Shown here in pieces: positions 25,027 to 34,391 of a stretch of 40,072 nucleotides of DNA. The stretch is from Alphaproteobacteria bacterium (lineage in GTDB: Bacteria; Pseudomonadota; Alphaproteobacteria; Micavibrionales; Micavibrionaceae), in contig JAOUOR010000009.1 of NCBI GenBank assembly GCA_029880245.1, positions 1 to 40,072 on the forward strand, read 5' to 3'. A program made the position numbers and the translations under genes. The notes under the pieces are model-generated. The model had not been told where the DNA came from. It saw only the letters and a program-made list of their open reading frames with translations, and did not search any database. The stretch's first letter is position 1. The number at the start of each line of letters is the position of its first letter.

Positions 25027-25705
25027 AGCCCGGCCCATCATTGGGTGATGACGGTGGAGGTTCAAGGAGACGCTTTTTCTGGTTATCTGTTATTTCTTTA
25101 ATATGATTTCTTGCTATACCCTCTATAACTTTCATTTTTAATTTTTTTGCATTTTCAAATGCCACAGTAAATTCGAATTCAGCTTCTTCTTTCTTGCCTC
25201 TTGCTAGGAAGTGGCGTCCTACAAAAAGATAAGGTACAGGATATGATTGGTCATGCCTCTTGGCCGTACGCAAAGCGTCAATAGCTTTACCAACTTTTCT
25301 TTGTGCTTGTAAAGACAATCCCAGATAACTGTAAGCAATCGCATTGGATCTTGCGTCAAAACCCACTTCAATACCCACGTCAATAGCTTGTCTGCAATAT
25401 TGTTCTACCTGTTTATAGCGCTCTAATTCAGCAAGGGATATCAGCGCGTGGTGATACGGTTCGAATTCATATGGATGATTGTTTATATAAGGCTCTAAAA
25501 TATTAAGGGCTTCTTGATGTTGACCTGTCGCTGCTAAACTTTTGGCATAGTATTTTGCGGCTCTTGAATCCGGAGCGAGTTCATAAGCCTCTTCTGCCAT
25601 TGATATGATCTGTTTGTCCCCAAAACCCAATATGTGTTCTTTTGTATATGTATCTATATCATCAAGAATCTCTTCTGCTTTAAGTTCGTCAAAGTTTTCT
25701 GCCAT
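25025..25705 (-). CDS. TPR-repeat protein, tandem paralogue 2
   Basis: A 226-residue TPR-like protein and paralogue of the next downstream gene. Shared blocks are LKAEEILDDIDTY, FGDKQIISMAEEAYELAPDS, RAAKYYAKSLAATGQHQEAL, and the C-terminal PPSSPNDGPG. It lacks the RKADTV repeat. The TPR units probably form a short superhelix for protein binding; no enzymatic motif is seen. Spacing of about 94 bp to the downstream copy contains its promoter region, so each gene seems to keep its own. Its upstream region is shared with the divergent SRP RNA promoter. Confidence 0.82.
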   Translation of the reverse strand: MAENFDELKAEEILDDIDTYTKEHILGFGDKQIISMAEEAYELAPDSRAAKYYAKSLAATGQHQEALNILEPYINNHPYEFEPYHHALISLAELERYKQVEQYCRQAIDVGIEVGFDARSNAIAYSYLGLSLQAQRKVGKAIDALRTAKRHDQSYPVPYLFVGRHFLARGKKEEAEFEFTVAFENAKKLKMKVIEGIARNHIKEITDNQKKRLLEPPPSSPNDGPG

Positions 25706-25803
25706 TTACTCTATTTCCTTACTCTTTAAACGACCCTGTTTGATTTTTGGGTTTTTACACGGTTTTTTTGAAATCGTCAAAGAAACTTGCCATAAGGCGA
25801 TCA
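25703..25803. repeat. Direct repeat copy B, between TPR gene 2 and SRP RNA
   Basis: About 101 bp nearly identical to 24928-25026. It holds the divergent upstream region of TPR gene 2 and the first half of the SRP RNA promoter. Probably the original from which copy A arose, because it keeps the complete promoter. Confidence 0.9.
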
Positions 25804-25815
25804 CTTCGCTATAAA
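25787..25815 (+). promoter_or_regulatory. Promoter of SRP RNA
   Basis: TTGCCA (25787-25792), 17-base spacer, TATAAA (25810-25815). Transcription would begin about 25822, exactly where the first pairing strand of the SRP RNA begins. Confidence 0.7.
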
Positions 25816-25821
25816 GCACTC

Positions 25822-25914
25822 GGAAAGTCGGCGCGGGCGGATGCTCGCTTGTAATCGGTCAGGTCCGAAAGGAAGCAGCCACCAACGATTTCTCCGGGTC
25901 GTGTCCGGCTTTCC
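25822..25914 (+). ncRNA. ffs: Signal recognition particle RNA (4.5S, small bacterial type)
   Basis: The domain IV core GGTCAGGTCC-GAAA-GGAAGCAGCC (25857-25880) is almost the universal SRP signature that binds Ffh; only the tetraloop differs (GAAA instead of the usual GGAA). The ends GGAAAGTCGG (25822-25831) and CCGGCTTTCC (25905-25914) pair with one G-U, giving an RNA of about 93 bases. Location just before dnaX is typical of alphaproteobacteria. A short pyrimidine-rich tail with CCCTTTTCC follows. Confidence 0.95.
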
Positions 25915-26000
25915 ACTCTAGCCCTTTTCCTTTCCTGTTTTTTCCTGACATAGATGCTCTAAGGCTTGCACGGGCTTTGGAATCGCAGTAATACTTAATT

Positions 26001-27734
26001 ATGGCAGAAAAACAAGAAGCGTACCGCGTCCTAGCGCGCAAATACCGTCCCCAGAATTTTGACGAGCTTGTCGGGCAGGATGCACTGGTCCGCACCCTAA
26101 AAAACGCCATTGAGATGGGACGCATTGCCCATGCTTTTATGCTTACCGGTGTGCGCGGTGTCGGGAAAACAACAACGGCGCGTATTATCGCCAAGTCCTT
26201 GAACTATACCGGCCCTGACGGGAAAAGCGGGCCGACCACCGGCAGCACAGATGACTGCACGCTGTGTCAGGCCATATCCGAGGATCGCCATCCTGATGTG
26301 ATAGAAATGGATGCGGCAAGCCGTACAGGCGTAGATGATATCCGCGAAATCCTTGACGGTGTGCGTTATGCCCCGACCGAGGCCCGCTATAAGATCTATG
26401 TGATTGACGAGGTGCATATGCTCTCGAAAAATGCATTTAACGCATTGCTCAAGACACTGGAAGAGCCGCCCGAACATGTGAAGTTTATCTTCGCCACCAC
26501 CGAGATCCGCAAAGTGCCGGTTACCGTGCTTTCACGCTGTCAGCGCTTTGACCTCAAGCGTGTGGGCGTTGATCTTTTACAGGATCATTTTCAGAGCATT
26601 TGTAAATCCGAAAAAGTTAAGGCGGAAGACGAAGCCATCTCTATGATTGCGCGGGCCGCAGACGGCTCGGTGCGTGATGGGCTTAGTCTGCTGGATCAGG
26701 CTATGGCGCTGGCGGGTAAGAAAATCACAGGCGAGCTTGTGCGCGATATGCTGGGCCTGTCTGACCGTGCGCAGAACATAGATTTGCTGGAAAATGCACT
26801 TAGTGGCGATATGCCGGGCGCTCTGCAGATTATGGATGGCATTTACCAAAATGGCGGTATGCCGCTGGCTTTATTACAGGATTTGCTGGAGCTGACGCAT
26901 TTGCTGATCCGTATGCGCGCCGCGCCAAAAGCCACAGGTTTTAGCACCTCTCTTTCCCCTGACCAGCTTGACCGCCTTGGCGTATTGGCAACTAAGATTT
27001 CAATGCCCTCACTGGGTAAGGCATGGCAATTACTGTTAAAAGGTATAGGCGAGGTGAATGAAGCCCCTAACCCGCAGGCAGCTGCCGAGATAGTGATTAT
27101 CTCTCTGGCTTATGCGGCGAATTTGCCTGATCCTGCCGATCTGGTGAAAAAACTAAAAGACTCCAAGCCCTTAACAGGCGGCAATAGCGCCCCGCCGCAA
27201 GGAGGAAGCATTCCTGTCGGGGGTGGGGGAATGGTCACGGCATCCGGTCAGGTTACAAAACCGCAGGAAATGGCTTATGTGGAAAGCCAGCCGCAAATGG
27301 TTCTAAATCCTGAAAATGTGCCAACACTTAAAACCCTTGAAGATATGATTGCTCTGCTCAAAGCCCATCAGGAGTTTTTACTGGCCGAGCAGCTTCGCTA
27401 TGTAAGACCTGCCAAGCTGGAGCATATCAATCACGGTGAGAAAATTCATGGCCGCTTTGAGTTCTGCCCCGAAGAGGGTGCAATGCCGAAATTGGCACAG
27501 GATTTAGGCACTACTTTGAAAAAAATCACCAACCAGCGCTGGATGGTTTCGATTGTGCCGGAAAACGGTACGACGCCCACATTATTTGCATTAAGTGAAG
27601 CAAAACGTTTACAAGAGCTTGAAGACGTGGCAAAAATGCCTTTGGTTCATAATATTTTGCAGATGTTTCCCGACTCAACATTGGTGAAGGTACATCATAA
27701 AAAAGAAACTCAGGAACAAGAAGACAAGGATTAA
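26001..27734 (+). CDS. dnaX: DNA polymerase III subunits gamma/tau
   Basis: Clamp-loader ATPase of 577 residues. AAA+ motifs: YRPQNFDELVGQ, Walker A GVRGVGKTTT (about 50-59), Walker B YVIDEVHMLS, sensor 1 IFATTEIRKVP and the arginine-finger SRCQRFDLKRV. Domain III follows (DLLQDLLELTHLLIRM). The zinc-binding insert normally has four cysteines; here NYTGPDGKSGPTTG lacks the first two and only CTLC remains. The C-terminal 200 residues, including a Gly-rich linker, hold the tau-specific part. A six-A run near 27147 is not a proper frameshift site. It lies 6 bp before ybaB. Confidence 0.96.
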   Translation: MAEKQEAYRVLARKYRPQNFDELVGQDALVRTLKNAIEMGRIAHAFMLTGVRGVGKTTTARIIAKSLNYTGPDGKSGPTTGSTDDCTLCQAISEDRHPDVIEMDAASRTGVDDIREILDGVRYAPTEARYKIYVIDEVHMLSKNAFNALLKTLEEPPEHVKFIFATTEIRKVPVTVLSRCQRFDLKRVGVDLLQDHFQSICKSEKVKAEDEAISMIARAADGSVRDGLSLLDQAMALAGKKITGELVRDMLGLSDRAQNIDLLENALSGDMPGALQIMDGIYQNGGMPLALLQDLLELTHLLIRMRAAPKATGFSTSLSPDQLDRLGVLATKISMPSLGKAWQLLLKGIGEVNEAPNPQAAAEIVIISLAYAANLPDPADLVKKLKDSKPLTGGNSAPPQGGSIPVGGGGMVTASGQVTKPQEMAYVESQPQMVLNPENVPTLKTLEDMIALLKAHQEFLLAEQLRYVRPAKLEHINHGEKIHGRFEFCPEEGAMPKLAQDLGTTLKKITNQRWMVSIVPENGTTPTLFALSEAKRLQELEDVAKMPLVHNILQMFPDSTLVKVHHKKETQEQEDKD

Positions 27735-27739
27735 ACACC

Positions 27740-28066
27740 ATGATGAATTTTCAAAAAATGATGAAGCAAGCTCAGGAAATGCAGTTTAAACTTCAGGAAG
27801 TTCAGGAAAAACTGAAAGATATTGAAGTCCAAGGTGAAGCAGGCGGCGGTCTTGTGAAGATTACCATGACCTGTGACGGCAAAGTTAGAAAAGTGGAAAT
27901 TGATGAGTCTTTAATGAACTCAGACAAAGAAACATTGGAAGATTTAATCGCTGCGGCCATTAATAATGTCAGCGAAGCAAAAGATGGAAAAGTCGAAGAA
28001 GAAACCAAAACTATGATGACAGAACTTGGTTTGCCTGCCGAGGCGGTCAGTGACTGGCCGTTATAG
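27740..28066 (+). CDS. ybaB: YbaB/EbfC nucleoid-associated protein
   Basis: A 108-residue DNA-binding protein of the YbaB/EbfC family, a homodimer that binds DNA with tweezer-like helices. The N-terminal helix is MMKQAQEMQFKLQEVQEKL, followed by AGGGLVKITMTCDGKVRKVEID, then a second helix LEDLIAAAINNVSEA. It is translationally coupled to dnaX, the universal order. recR, which normally comes next, is not here; an EamA-like gene takes its place. Confidence 0.95.
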   Translation: MMNFQKMMKQAQEMQFKLQEVQEKLKDIEVQGEAGGGLVKITMTCDGKVRKVEIDESLMNSDKETLEDLIAAAINNVSEAKDGKVEEETKTMMTELGLPAEAVSDWPL

Positions 28067-28085
28067 GGTTGGAGATTGTTGAAAT

Positions 28086-28511
28086 ATGATTCCGGCAAAT
28101 TATTTCGTATTTGGAACAGCTGCTTTATATGTGTTGCATTCTGTTTTTGTGAAATTGGCATCAGGAAAAATAGACCCTTATTCTGGAATCTTTGCATGGT
28201 GCTGCGGTAGTCTCCTTGCCGGTATTGTGTTTTTTCTCTATGGAAAAATAAATACAGAAACATCTTTCTCTGTGTCCTGCGGGGCGTTTGTATTTTTCGC
28301 CGGAATTTTTATCACCACAGGAACATTATTTTACTTGCTGGCCTTTCACAGAAATGTTGATTTTAGTTTTGCGACGCCTGTCGTTAATGTCAGTGTTGTT
28401 ATGGGCGGATTGTTATTTGGAATGGCCCTATTCGGGGAGCCTGTTTCGATGAATCGGATTATCGGGGTTGTATTGGGCATAGTCTCGATCATATTTTTGG
28501 TAAGAAGTTAA
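28086..28511 (+). CDS. EamA/DMT-like small membrane transporter
   Basis: A 141-residue very hydrophobic protein with about four to five predicted helices: YFVFGTAALYVLHSVFVKL, IFAWCCGSLLAGIVFFLY, FVFFAGIFITTGTLFYLLAF, FATPVVNVSVVMGGLLFGMAL and IIGVVLGIVSIIFLV. The final FGEPVSMNRIIGVVLGIVSI has the EamA signature (GEP, then a Gly-rich helix). Length corresponds to one half of a ten-helix DMT exporter, so it probably works as a dimer or is a small form. The substrate is unknown. It lies 20 bp after ybaB and five bases before xth, so it is in the same operon. Confidence 0.8.
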   Translation: MIPANYFVFGTAALYVLHSVFVKLASGKIDPYSGIFAWCCGSLLAGIVFFLYGKINTETSFSVSCGAFVFFAGIFITTGTLFYLLAFHRNVDFSFATPVVNVSVVMGGLLFGMALFGEPVSMNRIIGVVLGIVSIIFLVRS

Positions 28512-28515
28512 TTTG

Positions 28516-29304
28516 ATGCGTATTATCACATGGAATATTAATTCGGTGCGTTTGCGCCTTCCTCTGCTTCAAAGGCTTATTACCCAGACATCACCTGATA
28601 TTATATGTCTTCAGGAAACTAAAACCCCTGATGAGCATTTTCCTGCTGATTCGTTGAAAGAGTCCGGGTACGAGTATCAGCATTTTCACGGGATGAAAGG
28701 ATATAACGGCGTTGCCGTGATTTCCCGCATACCTTTTGAAGCTGGAAAAGTTCATAACAGGGTTGGAAAAGAAGACTGCCGCCATATCTCGGTCAAGTTT
28801 CCGAAATTCGAGCTTCATAACCTCTATATTCCCGCTGGTGGAGATGAGCCGGATATTACAATCAATGAAAAATTTCGGCATAAACTTGATTTCATAGATG
28901 AGATGGCCGAATGGTTTGCCGATCATTATACATCCGACCAGCCTATGATTACGGTCGGAGATTTAAATACGGCGCCCTTGGAACATGATGTCTGGTCGCA
29001 TAAACAGCTTTTGAACGTTATTTCTCACACACCGATAGAGGTTGAAAAACACACGAGAATGCAAAACTCTCTGGATTGGGTGGATGCAAGCCGCCATTTT
29101 GTGCCGCATGATCAGAAATGCTATACGTGGTGGTCTTATCGCAACCGTGACTGGAAGAAATCAAATCGTGGACGCAGGCTGGATCATATCTGGGTAACGC
29201 CCCCTCTTAAACCCTATCTATCAGGGCATGATATACTTTCTCATGTACGGGACTGGGAGAAGCCGAGCGATCATGTCCCGCTTCTTGTCGATCTTGATTT
29301 ATAA
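28516..29304 (+). CDS. xth: Exodeoxyribonuclease III / AP endonuclease
   Basis: A 262-residue class II AP endonuclease (ExoIII family), cutting 5' to abasic sites in base-excision repair. MRIITWNINSVRLR starts the EEP fold; LQETKTPDEHFP has the metal-binding Glu; YNGVAVISR, LYIPAGGDEP, GDLNTAPLEHDVW (Asp/Asn catalytic pair), and RLDHIWVT and SDHVPL (catalytic His/Asp) are all intact. The ATG at 28516 is preferred over the TTG one codon earlier because the protein then begins at the conserved Met. It ends with a 6-bp overlap onto the convergent DUF1223 gene. Confidence 0.96.
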   Translation: MRIITWNINSVRLRLPLLQRLITQTSPDIICLQETKTPDEHFPADSLKESGYEYQHFHGMKGYNGVAVISRIPFEAGKVHNRVGKEDCRHISVKFPKFELHNLYIPAGGDEPDITINEKFRHKLDFIDEMAEWFADHYTSDQPMITVGDLNTAPLEHDVWSHKQLLNVISHTPIEVEKHTRMQNSLDWVDASRHFVPHDQKCYTWWSYRNRDWKKSNRGRRLDHIWVTPPLKPYLSGHDILSHVRDWEKPSDHVPLLVDLDL

Positions 29305-30207
29305 ACTTTCTCTTTGTTTTTCCGAAGCAGGGGGCGTTGCCTGACTGGGCGGATAGGATTTTTGCTCGATAGGCTTTTGATTCGGAACGGACATTATAGT
29401 CTCGGACGCAGGCTTGACTTCCCCCGCAGCCATAACAGGACCGTAATCATCCCCCGCATGAAGAGAGACAACATATCCAAGATCTTCAAGCTTATGCCCG
29501 TAGAATGCAAAGCGCTCTAATGGAACAGTGATATTAAGCATACCTTTTTTCCAGGGACCGATATGTTGCTGGGCTATAACTTCACGAAGTTTTGCAGGTT
29601 TTATTCTTGTTTCCGTTACAAAAGGGACGCTTATATTATCTTTGAGTTTATCCTGAATTTCTTTCGTTAGTTCCACATCCGGATCAACAATCAAACTGGT
29701 ATTGTCCTGATCGGGTGCATAGACATGCAAATAAAGCTCGCCCTTTACTTGGTCATCAGGAAGATCGGGAATGGAAATATGTAGAACCTTCCCTTCTTTT
29801 TCCAAATTAAGGCGACTAATTTCGTAGAGCGATCGGCTGGCTTTGATAGCTGTTTCGACATTATCAATACTGGCTTCCAGTTTTCCATTTACAAGAGCTT
29901 TCGTTGTCAAATTGCCATTAAAAAGTCCAAAAATATCTACGTAATGGAAACGCCTGTCAATGCAGGCTTTTTCAAATGGGTTAATGCCGGTTTTTTCACT
30001 GGATGTTTGCAGGTTACAATTCATCACTATGACATCCTGATCTTTTTTCAGTATGCGTCCGATATCATCTATAAATTTTTGATTACCTTTACAGGAAGGC
30101 GCCATATAAATTTCCAGAAAGACAAGCTTATTGGCAAAAGCCTGCGCAGGCAGGAAAAAGCCGGTTAAAAGGGCTACGGCAACAAAAGATTTTAAAAATC
30201 CGAGCAT
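29299..30207 (-). CDS. Exported DUF1223-like thioredoxin-fold protein
   Basis: A protein of about 302 residues that begins with a signal peptide (LKSFVAVALLTGFFLP, cut after AFA). The thioredoxin-like start LVFLEIYMAPSCKGNQKFIDDIGRI resembles DUF1223, though the CxxC found in many is replaced by a single Cys. Next come NCNLQTSSEKTGINPFEKACIDRRFHYVD, and a beta-sandwich-like half. A Pro/Ser/Gln-rich tail ends the protein. The ATG at 30207 is chosen because GGGAGG lies 12 bases upstream and the signal peptide is then normal; a TTG at 30225 is rejected. It overlaps the DUF1674 gene by 16 bp. Confidence 0.8.
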   Translation of the reverse strand: MLGFLKSFVAVALLTGFFLPAQAFANKLVFLEIYMAPSCKGNQKFIDDIGRILKKDQDVIVMNCNLQTSSEKTGINPFEKACIDRRFHYVDIFGLFNGNLTTKALVNGKLEASIDNVETAIKASRSLYEISRLNLEKEGKVLHISIPDLPDDQVKGELYLHVYAPDQDNTSLIVDPDVELTKEIQDKLKDNISVPFVTETRIKPAKLREVIAQQHIGPWKKGMLNITVPLERFAFYGHKLEDLGYVVSLHAGDDYGPVMAAGEVKPASETIMSVPNQKPIEQKSYPPSQATPPASEKQRESL

Positions 30208-30344
30208 CGTCCATTGACCTCCCAATCGCCAAAGCGTGTTGGCTCAGGGCGTTTTTCAAACCCGCCAATCTCTTTTTCCGTATCGGATATTACATCCTTT
30301 TCTAAAGGCTTGCCTTTGTTTTCGATTGGTTTTTGTGTGTCCAT
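30192..30344 (-). CDS. DUF1674 protein (SdhAF4-like)
   Basis: A gene for a 50-residue protein. The C-terminus reads EIGGFEKRPEPTRFGDWEVN, then GRCSDF, which is the almost invariant DUF1674 signature (PEPTRYGDWE...GRCxDF). The eukaryotic homologue SDHAF4 binds the flavinylated succinate dehydrogenase subunit and helps assemble complex II. The N-terminal half is Lys/Asp/Glu-rich and variable. Its start faces rsmB across 35 bp; DUF1674 next to rsmB is the usual alphaproteobacterial neighbourhood. It overlaps the first 16 bases of the DUF1223 gene, hence translational coupling. Confidence 0.92.
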   Translation of the reverse strand: MDTQKPIENKGKPLEKDVISDTEKEIGGFEKRPEPTRFGDWEVNGRCSDF

Positions 30345-30379
30345 ACTTCATATTAGAATAAAATTAACAAAGGTATCAA

Positions 30380-31714
30380 ATGAATTCGCCACAACACGAC
30401 GCACCGCCCGAAGCGGATAATCTGCATCCCCGTAAAATAGCGCTGCAAATCTTTACCAATATTATTGATAAGCAGCAGGCACTGGACGGTGTTTTTGATA
30501 GCAGCGCGGAATTTGCAGCCTTATCAGTGCTTGATCGCTCTTTTGTACGGATGTTGGTGACAACCGCGATAAGACGGCTTGGGCAGATTGATGATCTGAT
30601 TGCTTTTGCTCAAGATCGTCCGGATTCCCTAAAAAGCAATATAATCAGAAATATCCTGCGTCTAGGTGTTACCCAGATGTTTTTCATGGATGTGCCCGAT
30701 CACGCCAGCGTTGATACGTCTGTCAGGCTGGCTGAGCAAGAGAATTTGGAAAGACAAAAAGGGTTTATCAACGCGATACTTAGAAAACTTGGTCGCGAGG
30801 GCAAAGCCCGATTGGATAAGCAAGACGCGGGAAGGTTAAACACGCCGGAATGGTTGATGAAACTCTGGATAGAGGATTATGGCCTGACAACCACAGCTGA
30901 AATTATGAATGCGCATCTCACCGAGGCGCCTCTTGATATTACTTTGAAAAGTGATGCTGATCATGGTTGGTGGGGAAATGTTTTAAAGGCTTTCACATTA
31001 TCGACGGGAACATTGCGACGGATCACCGGAGGGAATATCCGCGATCTGGAAGGTTTTGAAAAAGGACAATGGTGGGTACAAGATGCAGCGGCTGCAATAC
31101 CTGCCCAATTGTTTGGTGATGTGTATGATAAGCCCGTGGTTGATATGTGCGCAGCCCCCGGTGGGAAGACCATGCAACTGGCCGCGATGGGAGCGCATGT
31201 TACAGCAATTGATCGCTCGGCCAAAAGATTAAAAAGACTGGAAGAAAATCTGCAACGTATCGGATTGGAGTCTAGAGTAAAGATTGAAGTTGCCGATGCA
31301 TGCGCTTGGCGCCCAAAGAAGGCTGTGCCTTATATTTTGCTCGATGCGCCGTGTTCAGCCACAGGAACAATCCGTCGTCATCCTGATACACCTTACTTAA
31401 AGAGTGAAAATGATATTACGCGTCTCGTATCTCTGCAAAAGCGCCTTTTGGAGCACGCGGCAGGGCTCTTGGAAGTTGGTGGAATTGTTATTTATTGCAC
31501 ATGTTCATTACAGAAAATAGAGGGCGAAAAACAGATCGAGGAATTCCTGCATAATCATACAAACTTTGAGCGTATGAAAATCACCGCAAAAGAGATTGGT
31601 GACTATGAAGAGTTGATTAATGAAAATGGTGATTTACGAATATTGCCGACACATCTGAAATCCCAAGGTGGCTTAGACGGATTTTTTATCTCGCGCTTGC
31701 GTAAAATCTCGTAG
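30380..31714 (+). CDS. rsmB: 16S rRNA m5C967 methyltransferase RsmB
   Basis: A 444-residue RNA cytosine-C5 methyltransferase. The N-terminal NusB-like RNA-binding domain includes ARKIALQIFTNIIDK-like helices and LGVTQMFFMDVPDHASVDTSV. The C-terminal SAM-dependent domain has motif I VDMCAAPGGKTMQLA near residue 255, the acidic end of strand 2 in TAIDRSAKR, motif IV LLDAPCSATGTIRRHPD and motif VI YCTCSL with the nucleophilic Cys. It methylates C967 of 16S rRNA in the small subunit. It runs divergently from DUF1674 and is upstream of the groES promoter. Confidence 0.95.
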   Translation: MNSPQHDAPPEADNLHPRKIALQIFTNIIDKQQALDGVFDSSAEFAALSVLDRSFVRMLVTTAIRRLGQIDDLIAFAQDRPDSLKSNIIRNILRLGVTQMFFMDVPDHASVDTSVRLAEQENLERQKGFINAILRKLGREGKARLDKQDAGRLNTPEWLMKLWIEDYGLTTTAEIMNAHLTEAPLDITLKSDADHGWWGNVLKAFTLSTGTLRRITGGNIRDLEGFEKGQWWVQDAAAAIPAQLFGDVYDKPVVDMCAAPGGKTMQLAAMGAHVTAIDRSAKRLKRLEENLQRIGLESRVKIEVADACAWRPKKAVPYILLDAPCSATGTIRRHPDTPYLKSENDITRLVSLQKRLLEHAAGLLEVGGIVIYCTCSLQKIEGEKQIEEFLHNHTNFERMKITAKEIGDYEELINENGDLRILPTHLKSQGGLDGFFISRLRKIS

Positions 31715-31723
31715 AAAATTTTC

Positions 31724-31751
31724 TTGATAATCCTGACAAAGAGTTTTATAA
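31724..31751 (+). promoter_or_regulatory. groESL promoter
   Basis: TTGATA (31724-31729), 16-base spacer, TTATAA (31746-31751). The CIRCE operator begins two bases later and covers the transcription start, as expected for HrcA repression. Confidence 0.65.
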
Positions 31752-31753
31752 GA

Positions 31754-31780
31754 CTAGCACTCACTTATTGAGAGTGCTAA
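31754..31780 (+). promoter_or_regulatory. CIRCE operator (HrcA binding site)
   Basis: CTAGCACTC-N9-GAGTGCTAA matches the CIRCE consensus TTAGCACTC-N9-GAGTGCTAA with one mismatch at the first base. It is the operator of HrcA, the heat-shock repressor that senses GroEL levels. Confidence 0.95.
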
Positions 31781-31823
31781 AACATCTTTCGTTTTGTGAG
31801 TATTTGGAGGGGTCTTTCTAACA

Positions 31824-31865
31824 ATGGCTTTTAAGAAAAGCAAGGAGAAAGGCCTGCTTGTTTAA
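31824..31865 (+). CDS. Possible 13-residue leader peptide before groES
   Basis: ATG at 31824 opens a frame of 13 codons coding for MAFKKSKEKGLLV, ending TAA. GGAGGGG (31806-31812) lies 11 bases before the ATG. It lies in the groES leader, 24 bases before groES. It may be translated and couple translation, or may be chance; the ribosome site is the strongest evidence. Confidence 0.3.
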   Translation: MAFKKSKEKGLLV

Positions 31866-31889
31866 CATATAGAAAAGGAGAAAAGCGAA

Positions 31890-32183
31890 ATGAAATTTCG
31901 TCCTTTACATGATCGCGTTCTAGTGCGCCGCGCAGAACCCGAAACAAAAACAGCCGGCGGCATTATTATCCCTGAATCAGCAGAAGAAAAACCATCGGAA
32001 GGTGTAATTGTTGCTGTGGGCTCTGGCTATGTGAATGATAATGGTGAAGTACGTGCCCTTGATGTGAAAAAAGGAGACAAAGTGATTTTTTCCAAATGGG
32101 CCGGAACGGAAATCAAGATTGACGGCGAAGAGCTGATGGTAATGAAAGAATCAGACATTATCGGTGTTGTAGACGCCGCTTAA
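31890..32183 (+). CDS. groES: Co-chaperonin GroES
   Basis: A 97-residue co-chaperonin that caps Gro[16 protein letters not shown] is the conserved start, the mobile loop is [21 protein letters not shown], and the remainder is the beta-barrel ([22 protein letters not shown]). It is preceded by AAGGAG. Controlled by the CIRCE operator upstream. It lies 38 bp before groEL. Confidence 0.98.
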   Translation: MKFRPLHDRVLVRRAEPETKTAGGIIIPESAEEKPSEGVIVAVGSGYVNDNGEVRALDVKKGDKVIFSKWAGTEIKIDGEELMVMKESDIIGVVDAA

Positions 32184-32203
32184 GGAACGCTTGAAAAGTT
32201 TAA

Positions 32204-33874
<1,671 letters not shown>

Positions 33875-33916
33875 TTCCCCGCTACCTGAAGCACTCAAAA
33901 GCTTGTAAATATATTC

Positions 33917-33950
33917 GAAGCCCTGCGTAATGCGGGGCTTCTTATGTTTT
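33917..33950 (+). terminator. Terminator of groESL
   Basis: GAAGCCCTGC / GCGGGGCTTC (33917-33926, 33932-33941), one T-G wobble, five-base loop, followed by TTATGTTTT. A good rho-independent terminator about 43 bases after groEL. Confidence 0.8.
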
Positions 33951-34015
33951 GGTTGATTTTATTATGCATAATAGAGTATAAAAACATTATTAGATAACCG
34001 GAAGGTGTCAGGCTC

Positions 34016-34390
34016 ATGACCGTTACAATGTTAAAAGCAAAAATCCACAGAGCCACCGTAACGCAGTGTGATTTGCATTATGAAGGCTCGATCACGGTTG
34101 CCGAGGATTTGCTGGAGGCTAGCGGCATTATGCCCTATGAGCAGGTTGATGTGCTTAATATTAATAATGGAGAGCGCTTCACGACCTACGCAATTACCGG
34201 TAAGGCAGGCTCCGGGATTATCGGAATTAACGGCGCCGCCGCAAGGCTGGCGCAAAAAGGTGATCTGGTTATTATTTGTGCCTATGAGGCAATGAGCAAG
34301 GAATCCGCGCAAGAACACGCGCCGACCGTGCTGTTGATGGATGAACAAAACAGAATTGAAAAATATCCGGTTTTGAAGGAAGCGGTGTAA
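34016..34390 (+). CDS. panD: Aspartate 1-decarboxylase
   Basis: Pyruvoyl-dependent decarboxylase of 124 residues, making beta-alanine for pantothenate. The proenzyme self-cleaves between Gly24 and Ser25 in HYEGSITV, Ser25 becoming the pyruvoyl group. [16 protein letters not shown] and [13 protein letters not shown], and GINGAAARL are the other family blocks. The start at 34016 gives the canonical cleavage numbering. A GGAAGG site lies upstream. No neighbouring panB/panC is present. A 90-residue gene follows almost directly (1 bp). Confidence 0.97.
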   Translation: MTVTMLKAKIHRATVTQCDLHYEGSITVAEDLLEASGIMPYEQVDVLNINNGERFTTYAITGKAGSGIIGINGAAARLAQKGDLVIICAYEAMSKESAQEHAPTVLLMDEQNRIEKYPVLKEAV

Positions 34391-34391
34391 A

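Noticed and set aside
27141-27160. Possible programmed frameshift in dnaX
   Set aside because: A six-A run exists, but it lies as GTG-AAA-AAA-CTA, so the X-XXY-YYZ slippery arrangement is not met and no early stop in the shifted frame was established.
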